A stretch of 64,000 bases of DNA from Crocodylus rhombifer (taxonomy: Eukaryota > Chordata > Crocodylia > Crocodylidae). The stretch is from contig JAVSML010025214.1 in NCBI GenBank assembly GCA_038503035.1, positions 40,269-104,268 on the forward strand, in the 5' to 3' direction. Below the pieces are notes generated by a model. It saw only the letters and a program-made list of their open reading frames with translations. It did no database searches and was not told the DNA's origin. How positions within the stretch are numbered: the stretch's first letter is position 1; each line of letters begins with the position of its first letter. This document shows, in pieces, positions 23,776 through 36,030 of the stretch. A program made the position numbers and the translations under genes.

Positions 23776-26518
23776 TGTCAGCCCCTTTGATGCTTACCTC
23801 TAAATTGCCCAGCTTTATTATATCTTCAGTCTTACAGTGTGACCAATACTTTTGGGATAGCAGGTAGTAGTATAGAATTGGTAGTGGCAACCACTTCAAA
23901 CTTTCATTTACCACAAATCTAACCAAATACACATGAATCTTCACATCTATTTATTCACTCATCTGGCTTAAAAGTACACTGAAACTGGGTTTTTCCTCTC
24001 ACTGTCATTAGTTTTCCATGGAACCAGCTGTATTATTTTAAATCTGGACACAAGTGCTGCTTCTGCATTTACAAGATCACATTTAAGACATATTGCATTC
24101 TTGCTCTGCTTACACATTGTAGCATGTTACATCTCACCTCCATGACCAAATCATTTCCTTATGGTGGTTGTGAGAGCTTTGTTTTTCCCTACAGTTCTAT
24201 CAGCATTACACTGACATGCATCAGTATCTCATTTAAACTTAACTTGGTGCCCTTTCTTCTTCATGGCAATCTCTGGGACCATTTGGCCTGCTGCAAATGC
24301 AAATCTTCCTACTGCTGTGCAAATCTTCCTTCACCTGTGATGTACTGTGCCTGTTCCTCCATTCCAGTGTCTTCTTTAGGACTGGTAATGTTGAACTGAT
24401 GTGGTAGCCATGATGGAATTATGCAAAAGGCAAGGACTTTTGGGGATGATATTTTAGGATAAAGTTAGATATGCTTTCAAATGAAAAGCATTCTTCATCA
24501 GGTCACAGTCTGGGATCTTCTGTTTTACTCTGTTTTCACCCTTTTGATATTTTCCCTTTGTAATGGATGGTTATTCATTTAGCTTTGATTTGTTTAGTTT
24601 TGTGGTTGCCTGGAAGCTTGGGCTAGACTTTGCTGCTACACTTAACTGACTCCTCTGTGTACAGAGGGCAAAAGTTTAAATGCAGATGCCTCAAGTTGAG
24701 CATTATCAGAGAGGACAAGCATGTAAGACTCCCACAAAAGACCAGTGGACATCTGAATAAGCTTTGAAAACATGTAGTTTTAATGTACTGTTATTGCATG
24801 TTATTGTATTATTTTTGAAGACCTACTCATAGACTAGGCAGGACCCCACCACGTTTAGTCCACTGTGAAAACACAAAAGGAAAAGACTTTCATGTTTAAA
24901 AATCAGGGTCCACAGATTTTAATTAGCCTTGTGTTCCAACAAGGTCATTTTAAATAAAGCTCAACTCCCTGATATCCTTCACATTTTCATTGACTCCTTG
25001 GTGAATTTGTCCCAAACACCATTTTATTCCAAATCATTCCATTCATCATGGGCTTGATCCAGCAGCTCTAGCTCAAAATCTACTGTAAGTGTTCACATGA
25101 TTATCTTTATTTTGATATAACATTTATAGTGAGCAAACAGTGGGATGGCTTTTAGGGCAACATATTCATTAAAGTGACTGCACAATGTCCTTAGGTCTTG
25201 ATTTGTCTTCACCTGAACATATAGCTATTATAAATTCATATAAGTAAAGAACCCTCTGTCTCCAGCCATGATTTTTCCCCTGTGTATGAATTTCAGGGCC
25301 TCTCTCAAAAACAAGCAAACAAAGCCTCTTTACATTCATGAAAGTCATGCCCTCCTCAGGAAAGTGCATTGCTTTTACCAGTTTATTCTAGGTATCCAGA
25401 CTTAAAACTATCTCTACAAGATTTGCCTTACTGCTTCTGCACTTACAGAGCTGCTGCTATTATATGATGTTTGTTTTGCTTTCATGGGTAAATCCTCTGG
25501 GCAGCAGCTCTGAAGCTATGAAACCATTTCAAATAGTTTGGAGGCACATGACCTTTACATTGATGGCTTTGACTTGCCACAGAGTCTCTACAATCTGTTC
25601 TGACCCCTGGCTAATTTGGGGATCGGGTGCTACAATTTATTTCCAATCTACTCTTTGGGGACAGGTTAAAAAAAAAAAAACACTCTGTAAAGGGAACCTG
25701 AAGGAAATTTACTCCTCCAGAAACCTCTCTGGTAATTTTTTCCCCCCATACTGTGGTACTAGTTTAACAGAAGCTGTCCATGCAGCAAATTTCAAATAGG
25801 ACAATCTTGTTCCAAACTTTGGATTCTACAAAATTGGATGAAAAGAGGGTTCCTCTGAGTGAGCCAAAAGATAGTGTGCTAACCTTTTCTCACTTGCAGC
25901 CCTTTTATAGAATCCTTATTCATGCTGAGTGGCACTTCAGTGAATTACTCTGAATTCCTTGATTGTGCTTACAAGATACAGCTTTGCGGTAAGATAGTGT
26001 TGAGCTGTATTACTACAGGTGGAACAGTAGGCGGTAGAAAGCCTTCCAGAATTCTCTGACACACAGGTGTGATCTAAACTACACCTTATTTCCCACTTTG
26101 GCCAAACAGCTCTGCTGACCATTGCATAGAAGGGTTGAGCTGGATCTTTATCTCCCTTTTTCTTCTGCATTCCTCTGGGGCAGTAGATGGGGAATAATCC
26201 TTTCACTTTCCTTCCTTAGGGAACTGCAATAAAACTAAGCTTTCTGCAGGTCATGCAAAAGAGAAAAAAAGAGTTTGATGCCCCCTTTCTCTCTGATGGG
26301 ACAGCCACAATTCAGCCCTAAGTGTTGTTCAGTATACATAAAGATTACAGAATCAGACTTTCTGTACTTTGTTTTAAGAACTATTATGAGTTCCTTTTCA
26401 TATACTACTAGTTTCCTTTGAAATATTAATTTTGATTGTTGGGACAGGGGCTGAAATGGAGTGAAGGGGAAGTAAGCATGTTATATCCCCACAGTGCGTG
26501 TTCTGGCAGTTAATGGTG
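23776..26518. other. unassigned sequence
   Basis: No gene or clear repeat. The segment 24405-24520 (ending near AAAGCATTCTTCATCAGGTC) has the look of an old SINE or MITE tail, but I cannot assign it. Confidence 0.4.
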
Positions 26519-26592
26519 TGACGAAATGGGAAACCAGCCACAAAAATATTCCACAAAACATGTAATATATTTGTGGCCGGTTTCCATCATGC
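26519..26592. repeat. imperfect hairpin
   Basis: AAACCAGCCACAAAAATATT on the left and AATATATTTGTGGCCGGTTT on the right are near-perfect reverse complements around a loop of about 12 bases. The roughly 30-base arms make this a small palindromic or MITE-like remnant. Confidence 0.7.
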
Positions 26593-26974
26593 CTGAAATT
26601 GAATGTGTGGCTGGGTAGTCCCACCATGCAGCCTGATGTTGGTGGCACAGCAGGACTAAGATGATACCTTCCTCAGGTTGGCAGGCAGACAGCCATGGGC
26701 TGCATCCTGCTGTTTTAGGGTGCCAAGTCCAGGGGAGCTCATCAGCTGTCCTGGTGTCCTAAGTTACAAAGAACCATAAGACCATGATTATTGGTCCTGG
26801 CCCCAGGACTGCATGATTTATGTTGGGCTGCAGGCACCTGACTTTCGACTTTGTGGTGTAGAGGGAGCCTGAAATCATGATTCCAGGCTCCCCTGGCACC
26901 AGCAAATGGTAATGGCACTATTGGAATCTGATCCCCAATAGACATAGTTAGCCATGTTCATCTGAAGTCAAGTA
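26593..26974. other. unassigned sequence
   Basis: No feature recognised. Confidence 0.35.
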
Positions 26975-27070
26975 GAAGGCAAGGTGGAGTGGCATCTTAC
27001 AGACTAACCATAGTGTGGTTATATATATAACACAAGCTTTCATGGGCTGAAACTCACTTCCCTGATGCCA
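26975..27070. repeat. ancient SINE/MITE-like fragment
   Basis: The block with GTGGCATCTTACAGACTAAC followed by ACAAGCTTTCATGGGCTGAA is recognisable as a widespread old vertebrate interspersed repeat type (a 'GGTGCC...AGACTAAC...AAGCTTTCGTGGGCT' pattern). I cannot name the family with certainty. Confidence 0.45.
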
Positions 27071-28478
27071 GGATCTTGCCATGCATGTGTGGCCTGGCAG
27101 GAGGGAAAACTCGATATTAGGAATCAGATCCTATCACTCCATTAAATGAACGTGTCAGGGTAACTTTGTTCCTTTACTAGCAACATGGAATACTCAGCTA
27201 CTTGATATTCTTTTGTTTAGGTAAAAAAAATAATGGAGTACCTACCCAATCATTCTATGGCATATTGATATAGGTCTAGATCTGTTTCTGCTTAATAGTT
27301 GTTTAAGACTTAGGTGCCCAAGTGTCAGCCTATTCCCTGCTGTGCTCAGGTGCTTTAAAAAGTATTAACACACCATCACCTTATCTTTAAAAACAAAGTT
27401 ATAAAAAGCAGTGAGCAGGAGAAGACCCATCTATTTTTTTCATTAACTGCTTTTCAGAAACTTGAGCAGGGTGGAATAGTATTATATTTAGGCACATAAA
27501 TCTGTTTAGATGGAATAGTGTATTTTTCTTTTATGCATAATAAGGTAAGAGCATATTAAAAATCTGATACCTTAACATTTGCATCTGGTTTGGCAAATAA
27601 CAGCAAAACATGTTATCCATGTTTCCATTAGAAATGTTATGACAGTCCTATGGCTCTGTTCATATGGCAGGTTAGTAGATAATATTATGCTAACATTAAA
27701 ATGTGTGCGCCTGTCTACCTCCTTCTGCTTCAACAGTAATATAAATATAGAACTGAGCAACTTTGCAAATCAAGCCTGATATATTCTGCACCCAGTGTAC
27801 ACCTGATTATAATTTCTTAAGAAGTTGAAGTATCTGTGCTAAAGAATATTTCTGTGCCAAGCCAGCTTACATTTGGTAGAAAGATCATTGCTTTACTGAA
27901 GTGGCTGACTACATTGTGAGCCAGTAAGAACTGATTCATTAAAGAGTTTATTTTCAGCAGCCAGATCAAGGGATGACGTTGGTGGATTGAGATATGACAT
28001 ACTGTTGTACCTTGATGAATATCTAAGATTTCTCTTCAAGAAAGATTGAAGGCTCTACTTGTATTAATGTCAAAAAGTGGATAAGCCCAAGGGGAAAGGG
28101 AAAGGAAACCATAAGATAAATTTAATTGAATTGTTGAAAAATGGTGAGTGAAATGTGATGATTGTTACGTTAGTCATTACACTGTTGTCAATTAAATTAA
28201 CAAGTGGATCTAGCAATGGTGTTGGATGAAAAAAGTGATGAAAGTCCCATATTCATAGCAAACAAGTGGCTGACAGAAAGTTACATACTGCATTTACTCA
28301 AATAAGATGAGATTTTTCTCCTCCAATCAGTATGGGGGAAAAAAGTTCCTCATTTTACATTAACATATGGGGAAACCTCATTAAATATATTGTTTATCAT
28401 TAAAATTCTGTCAAAAACAGTATGTGCTCTGTAATGGAAACCAGATATGAAGCTGCTTAAATGAAGCCAAAACTGGGT
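27071..28478. other. unassigned AT-rich sequence
   Basis: No gene or repeat recognised. Confidence 0.4.
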
Positions 28479-29315
28479 GCATCTACATGAAATGCTTTAT
28501 TATGCAGCAGACTAATCTACTGTGCAGTAAAGTGTCACCATCTACACATCCATGGCATTTACTGAGCAGTAAATTAATTGACTGTGCAATTACCTAGTAT
28601 CTGTAAAAACAGGTACTAGATTCACTGTGCAGTAGCACTTGTGTAGATGCTGACTGGGAGCAAATTTGCTCTCGGTCATCCACACCAGGGGATGGGGGAG
28701 TTCTCTGTCCTCAGTCCTGGCACTGCTCAGCACCCAGCTCCCCCCAGGAGCTGGGAGCTGATCAGCACCGGGATGGGGTAGCTCTCTGTTCCCTTCTGTC
28801 CCAGTGCTGTGCAGCTCTCAGCTCCCCACAGGAACTGGGAGCCAAGCAGTGCCAGGACTGGGGAGCAATCTGTTTCCCTGCTCAGCCGGTGGCTTTCCAG
28901 CTGCAGGCAAGCCCTCTGTAGGATAGGGATTTCCCCATCCTGCAAAGGGCTGTCTGGGACCTGTTCTGCTCCTGTGTCAGCTGCCAGAGAGCCCCCTGGT
29001 GGGTGGAGAAGCCCCACTGAGCATGGGGCTCACCAGCAGCTGTATGTTCTGATGTGATCAGGGCCAGGAGAGCTCTGCCAGCCTCAGTGCAGCTGGCAGA
29101 GCTCTCCTGTCCCCGTGTGCATCAGAATTGAACTCATGCCTCCTGTCAGCCCCTGAGCTAGCACTCTGGAGGAGCCTGGCCCTCCCTCTGGCTGCTGCAG
29201 TGGGCCAGAGTAGGGCAGAAGCAGCCCTGTACCAGGAAGGCTTACTGCACAGTATTTTACTCTGCAGGAAGTTTATATCACATGAATAGCATGTGTAGTT
29301 GCTTCCACCAAGAAT
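28479..29315. mobile_element. MITE family B, long form with GC-rich insert
   Basis: It opens with CTGGGTGCATCTACATGAAA and closes near GCATGTGTAGTTGCTTCC. The AT-rich first 200 bases match the family. The centre (28680-29250) is a GC-rich block containing two or three diverged copies of a CAGCTCCC(CC)AGGAACTGGGAGC-type unit, so this copy is about twice the length of the 20.9-kb copy. The frames across it are repeat-derived. Confidence 0.55.
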
Positions 29316-30059
29316 GACTATAAAATGATAGATAGATAGTCTTCCAGGTGAAACTAGCTAAATCAGTTCTGAATCCTACTGACTGAGCAGAACTCAGTCA
29401 TTCAAGTCCGTGTGGTACTGTGACTGGCAAGCGTCTTCCACCCTAAACTCTTTAGTCTCGGGCTTCAGATACTCTTAAATCCATTAACAGGCACCTGGAG
29501 GTCTTGCGTTTCAGATGCACCCAAATCTTGCTTGCCCTTATCCCAATGGCCAAAGGTGTAAGCTGCAGAGGAATCCCCCATTTCCATAAAATAGGTGTGT
29601 AGTTGAGATCCTTCCATTGGAAGGCTATGGTAGACTCTCATAAGGTGAGACTCTCTCCTGTTTGCAGTACATTGGACAGGTCTGCACCCATTACTATACA
29701 ATGCCATTCTAAAGTGATCTCAAGCTCAGTAATACACCAGTGCAAGACTACACTTGGTCTTAGCCTACAATAGGCTGAGAAGTGGTAAAATACATGGTCT
29801 GATTGGTCAAACACAAGGACAGGTTAGTGCAGACTAGCTAAATAAGACATATGGTATTACCTGCTGCACTCAGGTCTCCTCCGCACTGACTGTTTTTCAA
29901 GTCATATTGAGCCACTACACTGAATTCATTTTAACTTCTTCTTCAGTCCCTCAGCTGAACTATGCCTTTTCTTCCCATTTGCAATGATTCTGGTTTCTTC
30001 ACTGGCCTTAAATATCTGGCAAACATAAGCAAACAATGCTCCACCAAGCAGCACCAAGC
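29316..30059. other. unassigned sequence
   Basis: Contains a very short GATA run at 29325-29338. Nothing else recognised. Confidence 0.4.
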
Positions 30060-30331
30060 TGGCCACTCAGAGCCTGGCTGGCAGCCAGCACATGGCTCTA
30101 GCTAACCAGGCTCCAGTTTCTGGTGGTGCACACTGCTGCCATGTATACCACCCTGCTTTTTTTAAAAGCACTTTTTTTATATACCAGGATCTCCCAGTAT
30201 CAAAAAAACTACCACGCTGCAAGTTTGCAGTACAGTCCATGGGTATATGTGTTCTGTGTGCAGTTTGTGATGTCTAAAACAGCTTTGATGTGCTGCAAAG
30301 CGCACATGTGTGCTCACCGGGATGCGCCCAA
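30060..30331. mobile_element. MITE family A, truncated copy
   Basis: It shares the GCCTGGCTGGCAGCCAG core, CTGCTGCCATGTATACC and the CACACGCTGCAAGTTTGCAG-like block, and ends at CCGGGATGCGCCC. The left terminal repeat is missing or too diverged to see. Confidence 0.55.
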
Positions 30332-30654
30332 ATAATTCACCCAGAATCCCTCTGTTGCCCCCTCTCTCAGTCTGTTGCATATGATTAGTGTGGCCCTGCC
30401 CTCTGTGAGGAGGAGCTGGACAAAATTGTCCTGAAACTCATCTGCATATAAAAGGTTGGAGCATCCCAGGACTCATGACAAGGACACCTGGTATCAGTCA
30501 TAAGTCAGGGGACTAATTAGCAGATGACTCGTTTGTAGGGGTATCTGGAGTGCACACACATACTGAGCAGTGCTGAGCTGTGGAGTCACTATGGTTTGAA
30601 ACACTGTTGACTCTGGTGGGACCCAGCTTCATGTTTCATAGGATTTCATAGAGG
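30332..30654. other. unassigned sequence
   Basis: No feature recognised. Confidence 0.35.
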
Positions 30655-30770
30655 AAATTTTTTTTGCAAAAATCTTGTTGGTCTATTGAAAGATACCATC
30701 TCTTCTATGAGTCCCGTTTGTCTTTTCCTCTAGACCAATACAGCTACAACCTGGATACCTGATCAATAAC
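30655..30770. repeat. ancient SINE-like fragment
   Basis: The pattern CTTGTTGGTCTATTGAAAGA followed by AGACCAATACAGCTACAACC is of the same old vertebrate repeat style as 26.98-27.07 kb. Confidence 0.4.
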
Positions 30771-30921
30771 TAATCTATACATTATCCACATATATAATTT
30801 AATTATTGGGACATTGTCTTAAGTTCAGCGATGTCTTATGTTCAAATAAATATGGTAATAAGCAGTCTGTTGACCATACAGTTTGTAAAGATCTGAGTTT
30901 TCAAGTTCTGTTAGTGGACAG

Positions 30922-31403
30922 AGGGTGCATCTACATGTGAAATTAGTGTGCCTGAATAAACTCTAGCGCAGTTCATACTGGACTTTATTGCTCCTGGGTG
31001 CAGCATTTACACATGTAACTGGGACCACAGCATATTGAGCTGGGGCAGCACAGCCCCAGCTGACGGGGCCCAGGAGGTAAGCCTGCTAGTCCAGGACTGC
31101 TCCCACCTGGCTTAATGTGCTGCTGAGGGGCTGGGTGGGCCATGAGAGAGTTATAGTGCAGGGCTAGCTGGCAAGCAGCACCCACACTTGTAGCACCCTC
31201 ATGCGCCATGCAGCCCCAATCATTCTCTACACATGCATTGCAGTGGAGTAAATAAGCCACCCATAGGATAGTACTTTGTCAGGCAGTACTATCCTACAGT
31301 AAAGTTAATTAATAGCACTGCATGTATAGAAAGTCATGCTTTACTGCAGAGCTAGTTAGTCAACTCCACAGAAAAAGCATACATGGAGATGCCCCCAGAG
31401 GTG
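30922..31403. mobile_element. MITE family B, long palindromic copy
   Basis: The left end GAGGGTGCATCTACATGTG and the right end CATACATGGAGATGCCCCC are inverted repeats. An internal hairpin AGGATAGTACT ... AGTACTATCCT lies at about 31265-31306. The order of blocks is reversed relative to the 20.9-kb copy, which fits insertion in the opposite orientation. Confidence 0.65.
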
Positions 31404-31514
31404 GCTTTGTTAAATGTCCTGAAATTTTGGGTAATTATCTAAAATAAAATAAGTCAGGACCTGGATCCTCTTTCCCCAGAACAATATTTTTGGGAGGTAG
31501 AAACATCTCTGAAG

Positions 31515-33010
31515 TTTCATAGTTAGTAGGGTCAGAAGGGACCTAAGCAGATCATCAAGTCCAACCCCCTGCCATGGGCAGGAAAGAGTACTGGGGTCAA
31601 ATGACCCCAGCAAGGTGATTGTCAAGCCTTGTCTTAAAGACCCCCAGAGTAGAAGCCAGCAACACTTCTCTTGGAAGTTGGTTCCAGATCCTAGCCACCC
31701 TGACAGTGAAGTAGCACCTCCTGATGTCTAGTCTGAACTTACCCTCTGCCAGCTTGTGACCATTATTTCTAGTCACTCCTGGTAGTGCTCGGGGGAACAG
31801 GGACTCCCCCAGTGCCTGCTGGTCCCCTCTGACTAGTTCGTAACAGGCCACTAGATCCCCGCTCAGCCTTCTCTTATGGAGGCTGAACAGGTTCAGGTCC
31901 CCTAGCCTGTCCTTGTAGGGCCTGCCCTGCTGCACCTAGATCATGTGGGTGGCCCTCCTCTGGACCCTCTCCATGTTGTCCACTTCCCTCCTGAAGTGCG
32001 GCGCCCAGAACTGGACACAGTACTCCAACTGTGGCCTGACCAGTGTCTCATAGAGGAGGAGGATCACCTCCTTGGACCTGCTCGTGATGCATCTATGGAT
32101 GCATGACAAGGTGCGGTTGGCCTTCCTGACCGCATCCCCACACTGCCGGTCCATGTTCATCTTGGAGTCAATAATGACTCCAAGATCCTTTTCTGCCTCT
32201 GCACTGACAAAAAGGGAGTTCCCCAACCTGTAGGTCTGGTGCTGGTTCTTCCTCCCCAGGTGCAGCACCTTGCACTTGTCGGTGTTGAATCCCATCCTAT
32301 TCTCGTTCACCCACCCCCGTAGCCTGTCTAGGCCCGATTGTAGCCTATTCCTCCCTTCTAGCATGCCCACATCCCCCCAACATCTTAGTGTCATCAGCAA
32401 ATTTGAACAGGGTGCTTTTTACCCCCTCATCCAAGTCACTGATGAAGATGTTGAACAGTGCGGGCCCGAGGACCAAGCCCTGTGGAACCCCACTGCTCAC
32501 ATCCCTCCAGGTCAAAAATGACCCATCCATCACCACACTCTGGGTGCGGCCCTCCAGCCAGTTGGTGACCCATTTGACTATGTAGGTGTCGACACCACAG
32601 TCTCCCAGTTTTTTAATGAGGACGGGGTGAGAGACAGTGTCGAAGGCCTTCCAAAAGTCCAGCAAGACTACGTCCACTGCTACCCCTGCATCTAAGGATT
32701 TTGTGACCTGGTCATAGAAGGCCATCAGGTTGGTCTGACAGGACCTGCCTCTAATGAACCCATGTTGGTTGCCCCTAAGCATAATCTCCCCTGCTGGCCC
32801 CTCGTGGACATGTGCCAGAATAATTTTCTCAAAAAGGATTGAGGTAAGACTAACTGGCCTATAGTTCCCTGGGTCCTCCTTCCTCCCTTTTTTGAAAATG
32901 GGAACCACATTGGCCCTCTTCCAGTCCTCTGGCACCACACCAGAGCACCACAAGTGCTCGTAAAGCCATGCCAGGGGTCCCGCAATGACCTCAGCTAACG
33001 ACCTCCCTCA
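31515..33010 (-). mobile_element. CR1 LINE, minus strand, ~1.5 kb, well preserved
   Basis: It runs from the 3' tail at about 31515 (complement of a CTAACTATGAAAC-type end) up through the RT domain to about 33005, where it breaks off. It looks younger than most CR1 copies here because the coding region is open over almost its whole length. Confidence 0.93.
31597..33000 (-). pseudogene. CR1 ORF2 fragment, reverse transcriptase nearly intact
   Basis: On the minus strand the first frame (32953 down to 32345) carries the RT palm: [73 protein letters not shown] and the catalytic FADDTK at about 32390-32401. A one-base length change in a run of six G (C6 at 32373-32378 on the plus strand) shifts the frame. 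The second frame (32400 to 31936) carries KCKVLHLGRKNQ and [20 protein letters not shown] and ends at an in-frame TAG (31936-31938). The third (31935 to 31597) continues in phase to the natural end, HLAGVI. Endonuclease and ORF1 are lost by 5' truncation. Only these two lesions are evident in about 1.4 kb. Confidence 0.92.
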
Positions 33011-33057
33011 AATCATTTTCCTGGAAGTGTGAAAAAATGGTTGTTTGAGTTTCCCTT

Positions 33058-33071
33058 CCCCCCCCCCCCCC
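33058..33071. repeat. poly-C run
   Basis: Fourteen consecutive C residues just outside the 5'-truncated side of the minus-strand CR1. Confidence 0.95.
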
Positions 33072-33649
33072 ATTTCATTTTGCATGGAATTACCAGCATT
33101 TCAAGTCCTAGATACCACATATCTTTCACAGAAATACTGAGAGCTCCAGGAAGAATAATCACTGCACTGGACTGCATTCTTTTAAAGTATGATACATGGC
33201 TTCTCCTTGGGGCACCAGCTCTGCTGTTGTGGGGGAAGGACAGAAGAAAACAGAGCTGTTCTTTTGAGATGGAAGGCCTTTAGAGCAACTTGTACTCATT
33301 GTAAATGTAGTCCATACACTCAGAGGATACAGAGAATGTCATCAAGTTTGGGGAAACCTCCTAAATTCTTTCCCTTCTCACAGAGTCAGATGCAGCTTGG
33401 CTCCTAGCAATAGCTAGAAGCTGCACTTGTGGTTTTAGTTTCACCCTGGCTCACACAACATGCTACTTTTGTAAGTATTGATAACACAGACTGATGATGC
33501 TCCAAAGATGCTGCAATTAAAAAAACAGAGCCTGTCTACATGAAAAGTCCCACTTTAGCTAGATGTGTGATTTTAAACAAAACAAAACCCTTTGAGGAAG
33601 CTCTGAATTTGATTTCAACCTAGTTTACATGGATACTATTTAGCTCAAT

Positions 33650-33672
33650 TATTGATTTAAATTAAATCAATA
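33650..33672. repeat. short AT-rich palindrome
   Basis: ATTGATTTA and TAAATCAAT are exact reverse complements separated by AAT. They lie between TACATGGATAC and GCATCCACATGG, which suggests the middle of a decayed MITE. Confidence 0.6.
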
Positions 33673-34924
33673 TTAGCCAATTGAAAATTAAATTAAGAGC
33701 ATCCACATGGAGCTCTGCAGCTGTTCAGCTAAATCAGTTCTTATTGTGAGTTACACTGGTGAAATGTTTAATAAGGACAAGACCTAACTCTTTTTACAAC
33801 CAAGACTAAGACTCTAAGCAGAAAAAATTGTGTCCTGCCCTTCTTTAATGTAAAGACACAAAATATGTAAGAGAAAATAGCCATGAACAAAGCTGTTTAT
33901 AACAGATGCCAAATCTGGCCTTTGGTATGTTTGCCAGACTTATAGCTCTAATAATTACAAAGTCATTGGGCCTTTTATTTATCTAAGTGATAACAAGGTA
34001 CCTTTTATAAAACGATGACAATGACATTTTAATCAATTTTGTTTTTTTCTTATTGCAATACGCACATTTAAGAGTTATCATTACTTTAGAGATGATTAAA
34101 AGCAGATGAACTGAACTAGTTTCCTGCTGCAATCACAGTAGACTTACTCTGGCATTGCATCAGTTTGCCACTGTAAAAACGTTTTGATGAATGAGGTGCT
34201 GTTGCAGAGACAGGGAAACTGAAATCATACAATAGCTGCTACAGCTTGTATCAGAAGATGATACAGAATATTATGTTACATTCAAGTGTTATCAAAAGTG
34301 ACATTAGCTGTGGTGATCCCATAAATTATATTGACTTGTAAAATTCCATAAGGTATTTCAATATAACTAGACATAAGCAAAAGGATTTAGATTAAATTAA
34401 AACCATCTCGACTATGTCAGATTTGAATCTGAATATTTACTTGTTTCTTGAAGGCCGTTAGAATTATAGCTGTCTGGTTTTTACTCTAAGGACGATTCAC
34501 CGATGAAACAGGGAAGTCCTATAAATCCCTGATGAAAGCATGTTGCTGCTGCAGAAGAATAGCGAAAACTGTATGGCAAAGTGACTAAAAATGTGAGCTC
34601 TATGAATTATATCATTGTATTGCATTATGTCTGTTCCATAAGCCATTTTCTATTTTTTATGATCTTTTGTGCATGCCTCCAATTGTCATATAAACTAACT
34701 CATAAAAGAGTTACCACTGAGTTCATGCTTGTATTATATGAAGGATGATAGAAAAACAGAGTTTTTTCTCAATTAAACAAGCATGTTTTGTTGAACTCTA
34801 GTACTGTCATAGACCAAAAAAGAGGGAAAGACCCCCTGTTCCCCCCTCAGTTTCAAAGGAAAGTGGATCATGTCCTTAATAAGCCATCCCCTTGCAGTTC
34901 AAGTGCTTGGTTGCTAGAACAGAA

Positions 34925-34956
34925 TTTTCACTTTAAGCCCATGCTTAAAGTGAAAA
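34925..34956. repeat. perfect 14-bp stem hairpin
   Basis: TTTTCACTTTAAGC and GCTTAAAGTGAAAA are exact reverse complements separated by CCAT. No gene is adjacent. Confidence 0.9.
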
Positions 34957-35528
34957 ATAGCATTTGAAGAAAGCAACCAGAAACCTGAAGCAAAAGCTGG
35001 TAATCTGAGTGAAGTTTGTTAATCAAATTCTATTGCAGCAGATAATACAGTTGATGATGTACAGTGCAATGCATAATTGTTTCAAATTACTGGAATGATT
35101 GAAACAGAACAGTAGCTAGACACTTTTCCTTGCCAGTCCAGAAGGAAAGCATTGCTTTCAAAATACTATATACTTATAACACAGGATTGACTTGACTTCT
35201 GCAAAAAAGACCATAGGAACAAATGAGTTGCCCTCTGCTAGAACAGTCTCTAGTCATGGCTTTCTATAGATGGGAGCACGGTAAAATGCTTCCAACTTCA
35301 GGACTGCAACTGAGCTTGTTCCAAAGCAAACTCTTCCCCTAAATCAATGATCTGTGGTTTCATATTTAAAACTGTAGTTTTCACCTCCTGGCCCTCAGAT
35401 GTGGGTGGTGAGCTACAAGGTCTCTCTGCCAATCAGTGGCAGGGGACATGCAGGGGAAACTCCAAGATTAAAGAAGCTGCTGTGCTACACACTCCTGGAG
35501 CAAATGCCAGAGACCCTAGTTATAATTG

Positions 35529-36018
35529 GAGACCTACCTAATTCATAGGGACTGCTCCCTGATTTCATGGACAAAACATGGGCCTCGGCAGCCATTTTGC
35601 AGGCAGAACATGGTGCCCCCCCATGCCTCTGATTGACTGAGGTGTCCAATGGCCTTGCCCCTCGCTGTTTTTTGCCTGTAGGGGCTGCCTGTCATGTGGC
35701 CCTGCCTTTTATCACTGATTCACTGTGAGGACTATCCATCATGCAGCCCTGCCTCTTACCACTGATTGGTGGAGAAAGGTGGAGACTCATGACAGGCAGC
35801 CCTTGCAACTAATCAGCAGCAAGGGGTGGGGACAGCATCCATCTTGCTGGTAGCCCCTTGAGCTAACAGCTCCTCCCTCTCCCCTTTCCCCGCTCCAGTG
35901 ACCTGCTGCAGTGCTCAGTAACTTTTTCCCCCCACTGTGGATTGCCCAGATTTTATGAGTAATGCCAGATTTTGCAGTCTCTGCAAAATCTCCAAAATCA
36001 TGAATTTGATAGGTTCCT
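35529..36018. mobile_element. MITE family D (ACCTA..AATTCAT ends)
   Basis: The left end GACCTACCTAATTCATAGGG and the right end (complement of TCATGAATTTGATAGGTTCC) are imperfect inverted repeats of about 20 bases. The ~490-bp interior is GC-rich and contains three diverged ACTGATT(G/C)-type units. No coding motif. It directly precedes the minus-strand CR1 end. Confidence 0.5.
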
Positions 36019-36030
36019 AGCCATAGGACT

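Larger units (their letters stand above)
33011..35528. other. unassigned sequence with small palindromes
   Basis: Holds a C14 run (33058-33071), a palindrome near 33651 and the perfect hairpin at 34925-34956. No gene or interspersed repeat is recognised otherwise. Confidence 0.4.
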
